The notes below the pieces were generated by a model. That model did no database searches, was not told the DNA's origin, and saw only the letters and a program-made list of their open reading frames with translations. A stretch of DNA of 64,000 nt from Manis javanica (lineage: Eukaryota; Chordata; Mammalia; Pholidota; Manidae), in contig NC_133161.1 in assembly GCF_040802235.1 (NCBI RefSeq), positions 146,125,121-146,189,120 on the forward strand. Direction: 5' to 3'. A program made the translations under genes and the position numbers. Positions within the stretch are counted from its first letter, which is position 1. The number at the start of each line of letters is the position of its first letter. Of the stretch, positions 31,401 through 42,994 are shown one piece after another.

Positions 31401-34400
31401 GTCTGGGGGCCTTCTGGTGTTGACTTTCCCCAGGTAGTTACTGTGAAAGGAAAAGAAAGCCAAGGAATCTGAGAGCGTAAAGCAGGGAGCATGGGGACCG
31501 ATGAGCTATGGGATCTCGGCAGCAGACAGAGGAGCTGGACGGACCGCAGGACAACGAAGGGTCGAGAAGGAGTGCCGGGGTAGACGGGCAGCAGGTTGTT
31601 TTCAGAGAAGATGGGACGCTGGCTTTGAAGAGCCGCCAGGTGGAGCGGAAGAAAAGCCGCACGCACCACGTGCATACACAGAGCTCTGGGTGGGTATTAC
31701 CAACGTGTTAGCAAGAATTGTGGGCGCTCTTTGGTTTCATTTTTGCTCCTAATTTACATTTACTTCCCTAATTTGTGTTCTATTAATTTGCACTGCTTAT
31801 GTGATGAAACTCACAGTGAAAGTCACCAAACCATTCAGAAGCGAAGCCGCCCCAGGCAGTGACGAGGCCCAGGGTCTGGTCACGGAAGTGGGTGCTGACT
31901 TGGGGTGGGAAAGGTCTTTGGAGCTAAGGAAGTAAAGAAATGTGAAGCCGCGCAATGAGGTAGTGCTCATGACCACGCGCGCCGCGGGGGAAACGGCGGT
32001 GGCACTCTGCTGTGACTGCAGGGAGAGGGCGTCTGAGTGGACGCCACTGGGCTCAGGGTCCGGGAAGGCAGAAGGCGGTGGCACAGAAAGGCTTGAGCCT
32101 CTGCTTTCCTCTGTCCTCTCACAGTTACCCACGCTGCCACCTAGACTAAGGCAGGAGCATTTTCATTGGCCTCGCCACCCTGTTCCTTCTGCCCGTTCAG
32201 GCTGCCCACGTCTGTTAACCGTGACCGTCTCTCACTTTATAAAGCGCTCTGCCCTTGCTCGGCGCTCTCTCATAGCTCTGCTTGCTTGTGTGAAGGACGT
32301 TGATTGAAGCCTTGGCCAGCCGAGGCCCCCTGCCCGGCTCTCGGCACCTGTCTGCACCTGGGCATCTGAAGCGGTGGTACTGCTTGCTGCCTGCCTGTTG
32401 GAAGGAATGAATGCAGAAAAGGTGCTTGAGAAAGAATTATTTCTCATTGCAACCTAAGGTCGTAATAGTCCCCAACTGATCCTCTGCTTCAGTAGTTTGT
32501 TCCTTCTTAAACTTCTCACTTTGAAATAATTATAGATTCATAGGACGTCACAGAGAAATGCTCAGGGAAGTTCTGCACACCCTTCTCCCAATGTTTATGT
32601 CTTAATTACGTACATCAAAACCAGGAAACGACAATGGTACGATCCATAGAGCTGATCGGACTTCACCAGTTAGACCTGCGCTCACACCGGGGAGCTGGGG
32701 GGCCTCTGTGTGATTTTTCCACACATGGAGCCTCGCACAACCACCACCCACAACCAAGAGCCAGAACTGTGCCGTCACCACAAGCCTCCCCATCATCCCG
32801 CTGCAGCCCCAGCCTTCCTCTGCCCCATCCCCTGCGCCTGGGGACCCCTAATCTGTCTCCACTGATGTACTTAATGTGATTCATGCGTATTATGCAAATG
32901 AAATCACGTGCTGTGTATCCTTTTGAAATTGGCTTTTTTTCACTCAGCATAATTTCCTTGAAGTTTATTCACTCCGGTAGTTTCTTTGAATTTTGTATTG
33001 CCTTCAATAGGAAACTTGTTCATGTCCACCTCTGCTCTCAGACATGCCATTCCCCCTCCCGGATCGCCCTCTACCCACCCCCTCTACCGTCTGTATTCAT
33101 TTCCTTCTTCAGAGTGTGTCTTGCTGCCATGTGCCTAAACCCGTCTGACCATCTCTGTTCTGGTATTAATTATGTATGCCTCACACCATGACATTTCCCA
33201 CCTGCAGGTAGAGGCAGAGACCATGTCCAACCTATCTTTATATTCTCAGCATCTAGTACAGTGCCTGAAATGGAGGAGGCACCCGTTGATTGTTTTTTGC
33301 ATGAATGAATCACGTTGCTCTCTGGCGCTTACGTTGTGTCTTGGGTATATGGTATCTTCCCATCTGGACTCCAGACTGGATTGTAAACTCCTTGAGTGCA
33401 GCAACTGCTTCCATTTACTAGTGTCCACGAGGTCCCTCTTAGGGTTGCCCTAGATGCTTCTCTGTGGCTTCATGGAGCAAGTGCCTCTGAGTTATGTTGG
33501 GTGAAGTGAGGGCACAGTGTCTATGGGGCTGGTTTCCCAGCTGCCCAGCCTGACTTCCCACAGTCAGCAGGACGGACCTGGAGATGTCGGGGCTGAAGAC
33601 CCTGGAGCATGTGGCAGTGACCGTCTCCATCACTCATCCACGACGTGGCAGCTTGGAACTGAAACTCTTTTGCCCCAGTGGCATGATGTCCCTTATCGGC
33701 GCCCCCCGCAGCATGGACTCGTACGTACACCTACCCACACCTGAGCTCCCTTTGCGGCACCGGCCTTTTCAAGGAAAAGGTACGGGAGACGTGGACGCTG
33801 GCACTGCCCTGCACTGCCATGGCCCTGGCCGACCATGGCAGCTGAAAGCCACTTACTCGCGCTTCGTGCAAGCCCTTCAGCGTGCTGAGCACTATGCTCT
33901 ACGTCTATGCCCCTCTAATCCTATAAGAGCCGTGCAGGGCAGACTGTGTAACTTCCTTGTATAGATGAAGAAATGAGGCACAGCTAGTAAGTGCCTGGGA
34001 GAGTGACAGAAAACCTGGACTGTGCGGACTCCCAGGCCCACGCTCGCCCCACGCTGGCCTTTCCCACTAGGACCCATTGACACCAGTCCCTCTGCCCGTG
34101 AGATCCCGGGAAGGGGTCAGTGCTGAGGACCCCACGTGGCACTCTCCTGATGGCTGGAGCTCAGACAACAGCTGTACACTTTCATGGCTACTACAGAAAA
34201 AAAAAAAAATGTTCCTGGGCAAAGTGGTCAGTTCCTGCACCCTCCTTCCAAGTTTTCTACTCTGTGCTTTCCTCCAGGGACCCCAGCGGCTTCAATGATT
34301 GGACTTTCTCCACTGTGCGATGCTGGGGGGAGAGAGCGCGAGGGACGTACAGACTCGCCATCAGGGACGTAGGTAAGCCTGCCTGCCCTCCCGTGGGGCC

Positions 34401-36161
34401 CGCCTCTCGTGACCGTCCTCTGGTCCCTCTGGACCTCAGTCCCCATAGGAATCATTCCAGGTGGAATACACAGCATCACCCTTAGAACAGCAGCATAGAA
34501 GCCAAGAAGTATGTCCCATCTAAAAAGTGGGCATTGAATCTGAAATTGTTCTTTTCTATGGCCTCTTCTGTTCCCTGGAGAAGTGACTGGTCCATTTTTC
34601 CTCAGCATAGCAACATCAGTTCCTTACTGAAGCCACATTTCAAGTCCTTTCACATATGACCACCCTTCAGCCAGCCCTGGTAGGCATTTAAGGGCAGGAC
34701 CAACTTTCACGGCCTTTTTCTGGAAAGTCTTAGGCCCCGCAGAGGTTGGAAGTGACTTGCATAAGGTCACACAGTGTTTCAGTAAGAAGACTGAGCCCAG
34801 CCCTCCCTCGTTAGCTAGTCACTGGACCAGTGGCTTTTAAACCTCTCTTTAATTTATAACTTTTTTTTCCCCAATCAAAATCCCAGCTGAAATTCCAAAA
34901 TATGGAAGAGATAAAGGCAGAACTTCTCTGCTTCAGAGTACCCTCTTCCACCTCCCCGCTTGTCAGCCACTAAGGACACCGCCGCAGAACCTGGGGTCGC
35001 TGGGACTGCAGGAGGCCGAGTGGCCGAGTCCCCCCGGGTGATGGGCAGGCAGGGCCTCGGCTGTGGGCATGGCCCGCGGAGGGCATGGCTCAGGACTGCC
35101 CCTCTTGCATCTCTAGGAGACGAGCCCTTCCAGGCCGGTATCCTCCAGCAATGGCGGCTGACCCTGTATGGCTCTGTGTGGACTCCGGTAGACATCAGGG
35201 ACAGACAAAGGTAGGGACAGACACACGTGTCAGAGGGGAGACAACGCACGGGGGCTGGGGGGAGGGACACCTAGAGAGCCCCACCTCCCGGGGCACCCAC
35301 GGCACCTGCCCCCTTTTTGATGTGGGGATCCCTCCTCAGCTGTAAGGTGGGAGGATGGGTGAGGGCAGGTGGAGAGAAACCCAGTGAGCGGGGCATCCTC
35401 ACCCCCTCCACAGGCTTCTAGAGAGCGCCATGAGTGGGAAGTACCTGGATGAGGGCTTCACCTTGCCCTGCCCTCCGGGGCTGAAAATTCCGGAGGAAGA
35501 TGGCTACACCATCACCCCTAACACCCTCAAGGTACTGGGGCCGTGATCCGAGCTACGGGCAGACAGGAAGGTCCTGGGGGACTCAGTCCTTGGTGGGAAA
35601 CTCCAGGTGACTTGGGGAGTGAGGGGTGGGGAAGACCCGGTCCCCACTCTCCTGACTGACTCTTAGAGGGCATGCCTGGAGGTGATGGGCAGTGCTTTGG
35701 GTGGGAGGGGCAGCCCCTAGAGGGAGACTGGCTTTCTGAGCCCATTGCTCTGGCCTGAGAAAAACTGCAGGCTTGGAGAAATGGGCCCTAACGTGGGTTG
35801 GAATTTTCCCCAGACCCTGGTGCTTGTCGGCTGTTTTACCGTCTTCTGGACCATTTACTACATGCTGGAAGTATACTTGGGCCAGAGGAATGGGGCCTCT
35901 CACCCGGTTTGTAGGACTGGACCCTGCCACTGGCCCCAGCGAAGCCAAAAAGCCGGGGCGGAGGAGACAGAAGTGGAGTCAGTGCCGCTTTGTGACCGCA
36001 AGGATCCGGCCGGGGCGGAGGCGGAGGGTGAGGGCGCTCCCCGCCGCGCCGTGCGGGGGCCGGGGGCGTGGGGCCTGTCCCAGAGCAGGAGTGCCCCGGA
36101 CGGCCCTCACCAGCCCCTGCGCCCAGACCTGCTGCGCGGGAGGGAGGAGCGGATCTGCTGA
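13418..36161 (+). CDS. PCSK7: PCSK7, proprotein convertase subtilisin/kexin type 7 (PC7), 781 aa
   Basis: Coding exons: 13418-13885 (exon begins 13406), 14620-14754, 15367-15532, 16644-16734, 17566-17620, 18060-18198, 18593-18693, 21129-21296, 21772-21879, 22360-22462, 33564-33720, 34278-34372, 35117-35210, 35414-35531 and 35814-36161. Together they give 2346 bases in unbroken frame. PC7 is a type I membrane serine endoprotease of the trans-Golgi, endosomes and cell surface that cleaves proproteins after basic residues; shed transferrin receptor 1 and proEGF are known substrates. Visible parts: signal peptide (about 15-37), prodomain ending in the autocleavage site RAKR-SVHF (138-141), catalytic Asp187 ([10 protein letters not shown]), His228 ([10 protein letters not shown]), oxyanion Asn329 (VASGNGG) and Ser406 ([14 protein letters not shown]). 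The P-domain follows, then a membrane segment at about 667-688 and a cytosolic tail with paired cysteines (CRTGPC) and the PLC endocytosis motif. Human PC7 is 785 aa. The middle of the tail is GC-rich and diverged. Confidence 0.97.
14075..14330 (+). repeat. MIR SINE
   Basis: GTGGTTAGGACGTGGCTGC, CAGCTCTGCCACTTCTAGC, TGAGCCTCTCTGTGCCTCGG and GTGAAATGGAGATTGTCATG, in MIR order, in PCSK7 intron 2. Confidence 0.85.
16345..16425 (-). repeat. MIR fragment (antisense)
   Basis: AATAAGTACCATTTATCGAA, then CACCTATGGGTGAAGCACTG, the reverse of the MIR tail. Confidence 0.5.
21940..22000 (+). repeat. L2/MIR tail fragment
   Basis: TTGCCTGGCATGTCGTGGGT, then GCTTAATAAATGCTCATTCA. Confidence 0.5.
23781..23793. 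repeat. Homopolymer G run (13 G)
   Basis: Uninterrupted G tract in the 11-kb PCSK7 intron, prone to slippage and sequencing error. Confidence 0.9.
24304..24502. mobile_element. hAT-Charlie-type non-autonomous element
   Basis: Same family as 4000-4190 in opposite orientation: GATAATGGAAATGTTCTCTA, GGCCATATAAGGCTATTGAT, GTGACTGAGGAACTAAATTT and CCACATCTGGCTAGTAGC. Confidence 0.65.
24600..24775 (+). mobile_element. Old L1 (L1M-type) fragment
   Basis: ATAAAATGCACCAATCTTAG, CCACAGCTCGATGCCCTTGG and ACCATTACCAGATCACGATA follow the layout of old mammalian L1 3' UTR. Confidence 0.5.
25620..25720 (-). repeat. MIR fragment (antisense)
   Basis: GCTTGAGTGCTTTTTATGGC and AAGCCCTGTTCTAAATATTA resemble a reversed MIR tail. 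Confidence 0.4.
26215..26330 (-). mobile_element. L2 LINE 3' end (antisense)
   Basis: TCATTCGTTCCACAAATATA, CCAGGCACTGTATTGCATTC, then CACAGTTCCTGCCCTCGAAG, reverse of the L2 tail. Confidence 0.7.
28660..29080. other. AT-rich, repeat-like intronic stretch, probably an old L1 remnant
   Basis: AT-rich, non-coding, with text such as TAGAAACATGAAAGTAGATC that resembles old L1 3' UTR. Nothing firm can be said. The upstream stretch 28385-28470 is a purine-rich GGGAGG/AGAGAC run. Confidence 0.3.
29240..31310 (-). repeat. MIR SINE (antisense) split by the Tigger1 insertion
   Basis: The part right of Tigger1 (31169-31310) is clear reverse MIR: CCCCATTTGGCAGATAAGG, then GGGATTTGAACCCAGG. The part to the left (about 29240-29299, with CGCACTTTCCGTATGCTGAC) resembles the missing MIR piece but is weak. 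The order implies Tigger1 jumped into an existing MIR. Confidence 0.5.
29300..31166 (+). mobile_element. Tigger1 DNA transposon (Tc1/mariner, pogo group), internally deleted
   Basis: About 1.87 kb of a normally 2.4-kb element. The right end matches the Tigger1 inverted terminus (...TCTGAGGTCTGCCTG, 31150-31166) and is followed by TA (31167-31168). The left end begins CAGACCCCGTCTTA at 29300. Decayed transposase is readable in pieces: an N-terminal HTH part near 29710-29900 (ending [12 protein letters not shown]), the middle (QPMDQGV near 30176-30196), and the C-terminus 30600-30810 ([22 protein letters not shown]). At about 30075-30085 the text jumps from the [10 protein letters not shown] region to the APGHPRALMEM region, which removes roughly 0.5 kb of catalytic-core coding sequence. 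Many stops and frameshifts are present. It lies in the 11-kb PCSK7 intron, sense to the gene. Confidence 0.88.
32510..32990 (+). mobile_element. Old L1 (L1M-type) 3' fragment
   Basis: AATAATTATAGATTCATAGG, CATCAAAACCAGGAAACGAC, GCCGTCACCACAAGCCTCCC, CTAATCTGTCTCCACTGATG, and TTTTTTCACTCAGCATAATT follow an L1M 3' end in order, in the 11-kb PCSK7 intron. Confidence 0.75.
33120..33450 (+). mobile_element. L2 LINE 3' end, two adjoining pieces
   Basis: GTAGAGGCAGAGACCATGTC, CAGCATCTAGTACAGTGCCT, then a second L2 match GATTGTAAACTCCTTGAGTG. It ends about 110 bases before the PCSK7 exon at 33564. Confidence 0.65.
33870..34060 (-). repeat. MIR SINE (antisense)
   Basis: TTCAGCGTGCTGAGCACTAT, CTTGTATAGATGAAGAAATG and GAGGCACAGCTAGTAAGTGC, reverse MIR, in the intron after the 33564-33720 PCSK7 exon. 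Confidence 0.65.
34680..34830 (-). repeat. MIR fragment (antisense)
   Basis: GTTGGAAGTGACTTGCATAA, then GGTCACACAGTGTTTCAGTA, reverse MIR core. Confidence 0.65.
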
Positions 36162-37155
36162 CCCGGGGCCTGGCAGGTCGGCGTGGACAGCCTCTTCCTT
36201 CCCGAGTCCGGGAGCTCGGGGGAAGGCGGCCCTGACCCTCGGTCTGGAGCCCAGAGGCCTTCAGCGCGCCCGCTGGCTGTGCTCAGGGAGGGCAGGCGCC
36301 TTCTCACGGGGAGTCCAGCGGTGGCGGGCGGGGCCAGAGACCGATGCGGCAGCAGCCCCAGCCCTCCAGCTGAACGGGAGCTTCTGGTGAGAAGGTCTTG
36401 GACCAGGCGCCGGCCCCTCCCCACTGGACAAGTCTCCGTCCTCATTTCTCCTGGACAGGCCAGTGGTGTGGGTCACGGACCCTCACCCATGCCTGGCTGA
36501 GGGCGCCGGCCGCGGCCAGAAGAGCATCTCAGCGGAAGCATCACTGGGGTCACTTGGGAAGAGGGCTTGGGGTGAAGGCTGGGAGAACCCCCAGATAGGC
36601 CTGTCCTCTTAATGACTCAGGACCCAGAAAAAGCAGACTTTTCCTCTCTTTCTCCCACTTTCCTGTCTAAGACTCGGGCCTCGGATGTACTGGTATGGCG
36701 ATCGGCTGTCCGCCTGGCACGCCTGCCCTGAGGGCAGCTGCCCCCATCATCCCTGAGCAGGAGCCGACCCTGAACACCCCCCCTGGTGCCCTCACAGCCA
36801 CCCCCAGCCCCCTCCCGAAAGAGCGGTACGCTGCTCCTGGCAAAGCCGGGACGGGCCTCACTAAGGGAGTGTGCCGGGGGTCTGTGGCAGGGGTCAGCGG
36901 CCACCATGCCAGGCCTACGGCCACCCCGGCTTCCTCCCCAAAGTGCTCAGGGAAACGGCCTTACCCACTGAGGCCAGCCGTCTGCCTGACAGGCTGGAAC
37001 TCCTCCCCATTCTTGGCCTCCTCCCTTCTGAGTGAGTTCGGTTGATTTGAACTTTTTTTAAGGCTTAAGATTTGTTTTTCTCTTTTCACAGCAACATTTT
37101 GTTGAATTCTTTTCCGCACAGCTTTTCCTAAATAAAAACCTTCCACACAGTTCTG
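36162..37155 (+). other. PCSK7: PCSK7 3' UTR
   Basis: Runs from the TGA at 36159-36161 to just past the AATAAA at 37131-37136, the first canonical signal on this strand. The cleavage site is estimated. The first half is GC-rich, and the last 150 bases turn T/A-rich. Confidence 0.65.
37131..37136 (+). terminator. PCSK7: Poly(A) signal AATAAA of PCSK7
   Basis: Canonical hexamer about 970 bases after the stop codon, with a C/A-rich stretch just downstream. Longer forms reaching into TAGLN are possible, as the two genes overlap at their 3' ends in human. Confidence 0.6.
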
Positions 37156-37851
37156 CCGCCACCCACCCGTTTCCCCTGCCTCTGCAAAGCTGATGCCAGT
37201 TGCCGCGCTGCCCCTGTCCCTTCAGTCCCCAAGATTCACTCTCCTCTTCCACTGCCTGGTCCTCTGCAAGGCTGCCGTGCCCCCACCCACCCCCCAAATC
37301 CTGGAACGGGAGGGGCCCTTTGGAGGACAACAGCCTCTGAACACGTGCAAGTCCAGGCGTACACAAAACCAAGGGATGCCCGCCTGTTCCCTGCTCGTAC
37401 TTCCTGGAACCCGAAGCAATGGGCAAATCAAACTCCGCTAGCCAGGCCTGAGAAAAGATTGATGTATATTTTCTTCCTTTTTGAATTTCAACCCCAGAAA
37501 TATTCCAGCAAAAAATGGGGAGAGGTTGGGCTGGGTCTCCTCCAGTGGGCATCTGCTGCCAGGGAGGACAGTGGACTTGCCCCTCGTGCAGGCTGCCCCC
37601 AGCCCACGTCCCCCCTGCTCAGCTGAGGATGGAGAGAGACAGAGTGGGGACAGGGAGGAGGGGGGAGCGGTGACGGGGGAGTCGGCTGAGGCTGGGGTTG
37701 GGGGCGCTGCCCAGGTGCAGTCACCTTTGCTCAGTGACGGAGCCTTGAAGCTGGGCCGGCGGAAGGAACTGCACAGTGTGGGTGAGGTGGGCTAGGTGGC
37801 ACGGCTGCGGCCGGCGAGCTGGGGGGCGCAGGGCTGGGGGCTGCCGCCCCC

Positions 37852-39178
<1,327 letters not shown>

Positions 39179-39426
39179 GCTGAGGGAGAGCTGCAGCGGC
39201 CAGGCCAGGGAGGGCAGAGGGGCGGAGGCTCAGGGCACAGCTCTGCGCTCGCCGGGGCCAGGCGACTGCGGCTCTGGGCAGGGACAGCCCTGGGTGCTCA
39301 TCTCCCTCCCCGGATTCCTCATTTGGTCCTGCCAGCAGTGCACATCGGGGGGCCAGGCTCAACCGCTCCGGCCAGGGGGCCTCTGATCATGGAGATCAGA
39401 GAAACCAGATCTTTGGAAATCTAGGG

Positions 39427-39642
39427 CAGGGTCAGTAAACTTCTGTGTAGATGACCAGACAGTAAATATTTTGGGCTTTGCAAGCCATATGGTCTCCTGC
39501 CATTGCAACACGAAAAGCAGTTGTAGACAATACACGAACAAATGAGCGTGGCTTTTTTTTCAATCAAATGTTATTTACACAGACAGACAGCAGGCTGCAT
39601 GTAGCCTGTGGGCCATAGTTTGACAAGCACTGGTCTCAAGCG
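39427..39642. mobile_element. MER5A-type hAT element
   Basis: GGTCAGTAAACTTCTGTGTA, GACAGTAAATATTTTGGGCT, TTGTAGACAATACACGAACA, AATGAGCGTGGC, and TGGGCCATAGTTTGACAAGC follow MER5A end to end, opposite to the 4191 copy. In TAGLN intron 1. Confidence 0.8.
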
Positions 39643-39983
39643 TACTTTCTTTGTCAAGATTGGCCACACAGGCACTGGCGAGGCCTCCCAGAGGAAACCA
39701 CAAAGCCCCCCAAAATAAAGCCAGCAGATGTCTTTGTTCAGCTGGGTGTGAGGTGGTTTCCTGGCTCTGCCTTGAGTTATGGAGGTAACTGCCAACTCTT
39801 AACTTCTCCCCCACTTTATCCCAGAAGCTGGAACTCCAAAACTCCTGCCCTTTGCCAAGTCAGCTCCGCCTCTGGCCTGCAGCTGTTGAAAAGGCTCAAA
39901 TTTAGCCACCCCTCGCAGGTCTAGAAAGCCAGCAGTGCCTAAGAGCTTTTGCCCAAGAAGTACATTTCCTCAAGGGATCCACA

Positions 39984-40006
39984 TGAGAGAGAGAGAGAGA
40001 GAGAGA
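39984..40006. repeat. (GA)n microsatellite
   Basis: About 11 perfect GA units in TAGLN intron 1. Confidence 0.9.
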
Positions 40007-42265
40007 ACTGGTACATCCGCTGACTTTTTCTCATGTTCAGTCTCCCTCCACTGTAGTAGCTCGAGTAACCAAGAACCAGAGACCTCAAGGGAAATCCCAG
40101 AGCTGAGAATCTTCCAGCCAGAGCTCAGGAAGCTCCTGGTGTCCAGCTCAGAGGAGAGCCTGGGCCCGCACAGGGGGAAGGAGGGGCAAGGCTGCTGGGC
40201 AGACGGTGTGGCTGGTCCAGACACTGTGGCTGGCCTGGCCATGGGTATCACCCTGGGTAGTGCCCCGAATTCAGCTGAAGAGTCCCCAAAAGAGGAACCA
40301 AATAAGGCCAGACCCAGCACCTGACCTCAGAGAGGTCAGAGGTTGGGGGGGGGGTTAGAATGGTCTGAGGATGGAGGCAGTCAGCATATCCCAACTCCGT
40401 CTCTGGTCGGAGCTGACCCACCTCGGTGGGGCGTCACCACTTCCCAGGGCCCCAGGCCAGTGCCAGTCTCCACTCGCCCTACTCTTCCTGTCCCCAAGGC
40501 TGACAATCGCTCTGAGCTCGAGGTCCCTGTCTGTGCAGGGAGCCACCTCAGAGGGCTGTGCACATGTGGTGGGACGGTGTCTGGGCCCCCCTAACCTGCT
40601 GCCTGACCCCCAGCGGTGCTCCTCACATCAATCCTTCGCCTCCCAGAGCTGGTTTCCTGGTGGTGACCTGGGACAGCCAGCCCCTGGCCCAGGGGTGAAA
40701 ACAGTAGAAGTTCTTCGGCTTTGGCCTCCATGCATCTCCAAAACCATTCCTCTTGAGGGGGCAACAAAATTTGGGAGCAAGAACTCTAGGTTGACTCATG
40801 TAAAGTCCAACCATTGGGCAACTGGCTTTTCTGTAAGCCTGTTTCCTTATTTGGCCCCCCTCCCCAACCGCACCCTGCCGGGGGAGGCCAAAGAGCCCAA
40901 GGGCGGGGCCTCTGCCCTGCTTCCTGCCAGCAGCAGAGCCACACCCCCTCCCTGCCCGCTTCTCAACCACCCAAGGATTCCTGGGTGAAGAACGGTGGTC
41001 GGTGGCCATGCTACCTGCCCTCCCACCTTCCCCTCCCAGACGGCATGCTGAACGTGTTGGGAACAGAACGGAAGCAGCGTCTGCCACCCCAGCTGTCAGG
41101 CCCGAGGCATTCAGAACAGATGGGCAAGGCGTCAAGGTTCGTGGTGACAAGCAAAGTTGGAACCCCTGGATCTAGAGTCCTTCGGGTTTTGATCAGAACA
41201 AGGGAGGAGGATGAAACGCACACAGCCCCACGCTTCCCCCTCCTGATGAAGCGTCTGGAAGTGCAGAGCTCCAAGAAATATCTCAAAATTCCTTGACCAA
41301 GACCTCCCTGGTCCGACCTTTGAGCTGGAGAGGAGGGAGAGACGGCAGGCTGCACGGCTCACCCAGGGGCTGTTCTAGACAAAGCCTCCTGGGACAGGAT
41401 GGACAGGCTGCCATCGGCCTCCCTCCCCTGAGAGAACAAAGCCCGGCTGCAGAGGGCAGGGGACACCTCCTACCCGCAGGGACCCAGCAAAACTAGAGCA
41501 CCAGGGGTCTGTCCGGGACTGCTGTGCCCCCCTCTCCAAAATAAGTCACAGCAAATAGGAGCAGGCACACATTGCTCTCTGAGAGGGCAGGACGGGGTGG
41601 CTCGTCTCAATCAGACAGAGAAGAGCGGCCCTACTCACTGCTACCCTTTGAATAGCAACCAGAGGGGAATAGCCAGGCCCTTCAGCAAGGCCCAGGGACC
41701 CAGGCCATCCCTCCCAGGGTCAGACAGCGCCCACTGCCACTCTCTGCCGCAGTGGGGTGACCTCGCCTCCCAGGCGACAGAAGGAGCCATGTGACTGGAG
41801 AGGCAGCTCTCACCTGTGCTGCACCCTGCCACCCCAGTCCATACCAGATTACGAGGTCTGTGGTCCTTCACCCCTGCCTCCATGGCTACCCAGGGGCTCT
41901 CCTGTGCTGCTCAAGCCCTGGTGGCCCACCAGTGCAACACTGCCATCCTGCCTTGGTGCACTCACACACCTCCTCACCTACTTGGACAGCCTCCTAGGTA
42001 GACGACTGACAACACAGCCTTGAGCTTATCCCATACCCCTGGGTGTGACTAGGCTGCAAATGAGAAGCTTCCCTCTCACCCCAGTTCCCAGGGCTCCACC
42101 ATGAATCCGTCCGCACCAGCCAAGTCATCTTGGGCATTTCAAAGAGCCCAGGACGGCCCAGACTGAGTGCCAAGGGATTCTAGCAGCCCCATCCCACTCG
42201 CCAGTGTCCCCATCTGGAGATTAGGCACGCAGGCTGAGAGGGCGGGCTTCCCCAGCCAGGGCTGG

Positions 42266-42415
42266 GGCCTCGGACCCCCGGGAGCCCTGCGCGCAGCACC
42301 GCCACTGCCACGGCCAAGCCAGAGCCCACCTCCCCTCCAGGGCCTCGGACCCCCGGGAGCCCTGCGCGCAGCACGGCCACTGCCACGGCCAAGCCAGAGC
42401 CCACCTCCCCTCCAG
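42266..42415. repeat. 75-bp tandem duplication in TAGLN intron 1
   Basis: Two head-to-tail copies, 42266-42340 and 42341-42415, each starting GGCCTCGGACCCCCGGGAGC and ending CTCCCCTCCAG. I see one difference between them (CACCGCCAC against CACGGCCAC). It ends about 22 bases from the exon 1 donor. Confidence 0.92.
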
Positions 42416-42436
42416 CCCCGGGCTCCGTGCACTCAC

Positions 42437-42495
42437 AGCGGTTCCTCGGGGCCCACAGGAAGGAGAGCTCCGTGTCTGGGCTCGGACAGCCAGGA
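42437..42495 (-). other. TAGLN: TAGLN non-coding exon 1 (donor at 42437; start approximate)
   Basis: The donor ACCGCT|GTGAGT reads on the minus strand at 42437/42436. The start is placed about 25-30 bases downstream of the TTTAAA box. Intron 1 (42436-39191) separates it from the ATG exon, as in other mammals. Confidence 0.7.
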
Positions 42496-42518
42496 CGGGG
42501 CGCTGGCTGGGTGAGGGG

Positions 42519-42524
42519 TTTAAA
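42519..42524 (-). promoter_or_regulatory. TAGLN: TATA-like box TTTAAA of TAGLN
   Basis: The palindromic TTTAAA in CCCTTTAAACCCC (minus strand) lies about 80 bases upstream of the exon 1 donor. This matches the known SM22-alpha core promoter. Confidence 0.75.
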
Positions 42525-42641
42525 GGGCTGCTGTGCGGTGATGTCAGCCTCCCCCGCTGGCTCACCCCTTGGCCCCTCCCTGCGAGAGGAAATCGGGCCC
42601 CGTTCCCACCCGCCAGCCCCCCCAGTGACCGCACACGGGCT

Positions 42642-42651
42642 CCATATTTGG
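42642..42651 (-). promoter_or_regulatory. TAGLN: Proximal CArG box (SRF/myocardin site) of TAGLN
   Basis: CCAAATATGG on the minus strand is a perfect CC(A/T)6GG, about 120 bases upstream of the TTTAAA box. It equals the 'near' SRF element of the SM22-alpha promoter, which drives smooth-muscle expression. Confidence 0.88.
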
Positions 42652-42787
42652 GGAAAGGCACCAAGTCGGAGCAGTCTGTCGGGGGCTGCCCGAGACATTC
42701 CCCGCGTGCTTCGGGGATGGAGCGGGCGGGGGCGGGGCAGCGCGCGGGGGGGGGTGGGGGTGGGAGTGGGGGGACCGCCGGGAAAGG

Positions 42788-42797
42788 CCTTTTATGG
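42788..42797 (-). promoter_or_regulatory. TAGLN: Distal CArG box (SRF/myocardin site) of TAGLN
   Basis: CCATAAAAGG on the minus strand, about 145 bases upstream of the proximal box. It equals the 'far' SRF element of SM22-alpha. Between the boxes is a G-rich run (about 42745-42775). Confidence 0.87.
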
Positions 42798-42994
42798 ACT
42801 GGGCCGTGCAGGCTTCCCCGGCGTCTGGGCTGGGGCTGCTCCTGCCCCTGCACTGCTCCCTGCTGCCGGGTGCGAGAGGAGGGCCATCTTCAAGAGGGTC
42901 TGGCCAGAGACGGGAAAGGGCTAGGGGGACCATCCCTGACGTCTGTGGCCTAACCACACCCTCTCGGCGGTTTTAGCTCTAGTCAGGGCAAGGA

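Noticed and set aside
39984-40006. GA and other short tandem repeats as possible CRISPR-like arrays
   Set aside because: Simple microsatellites without spacers, in a vertebrate genome.
42221-42853. 210-codon minus-strand frame over the TAGLN promoter
   Set aside because: Driven by GC-rich DNA and the 75-bp duplication, and it contains the known promoter elements.
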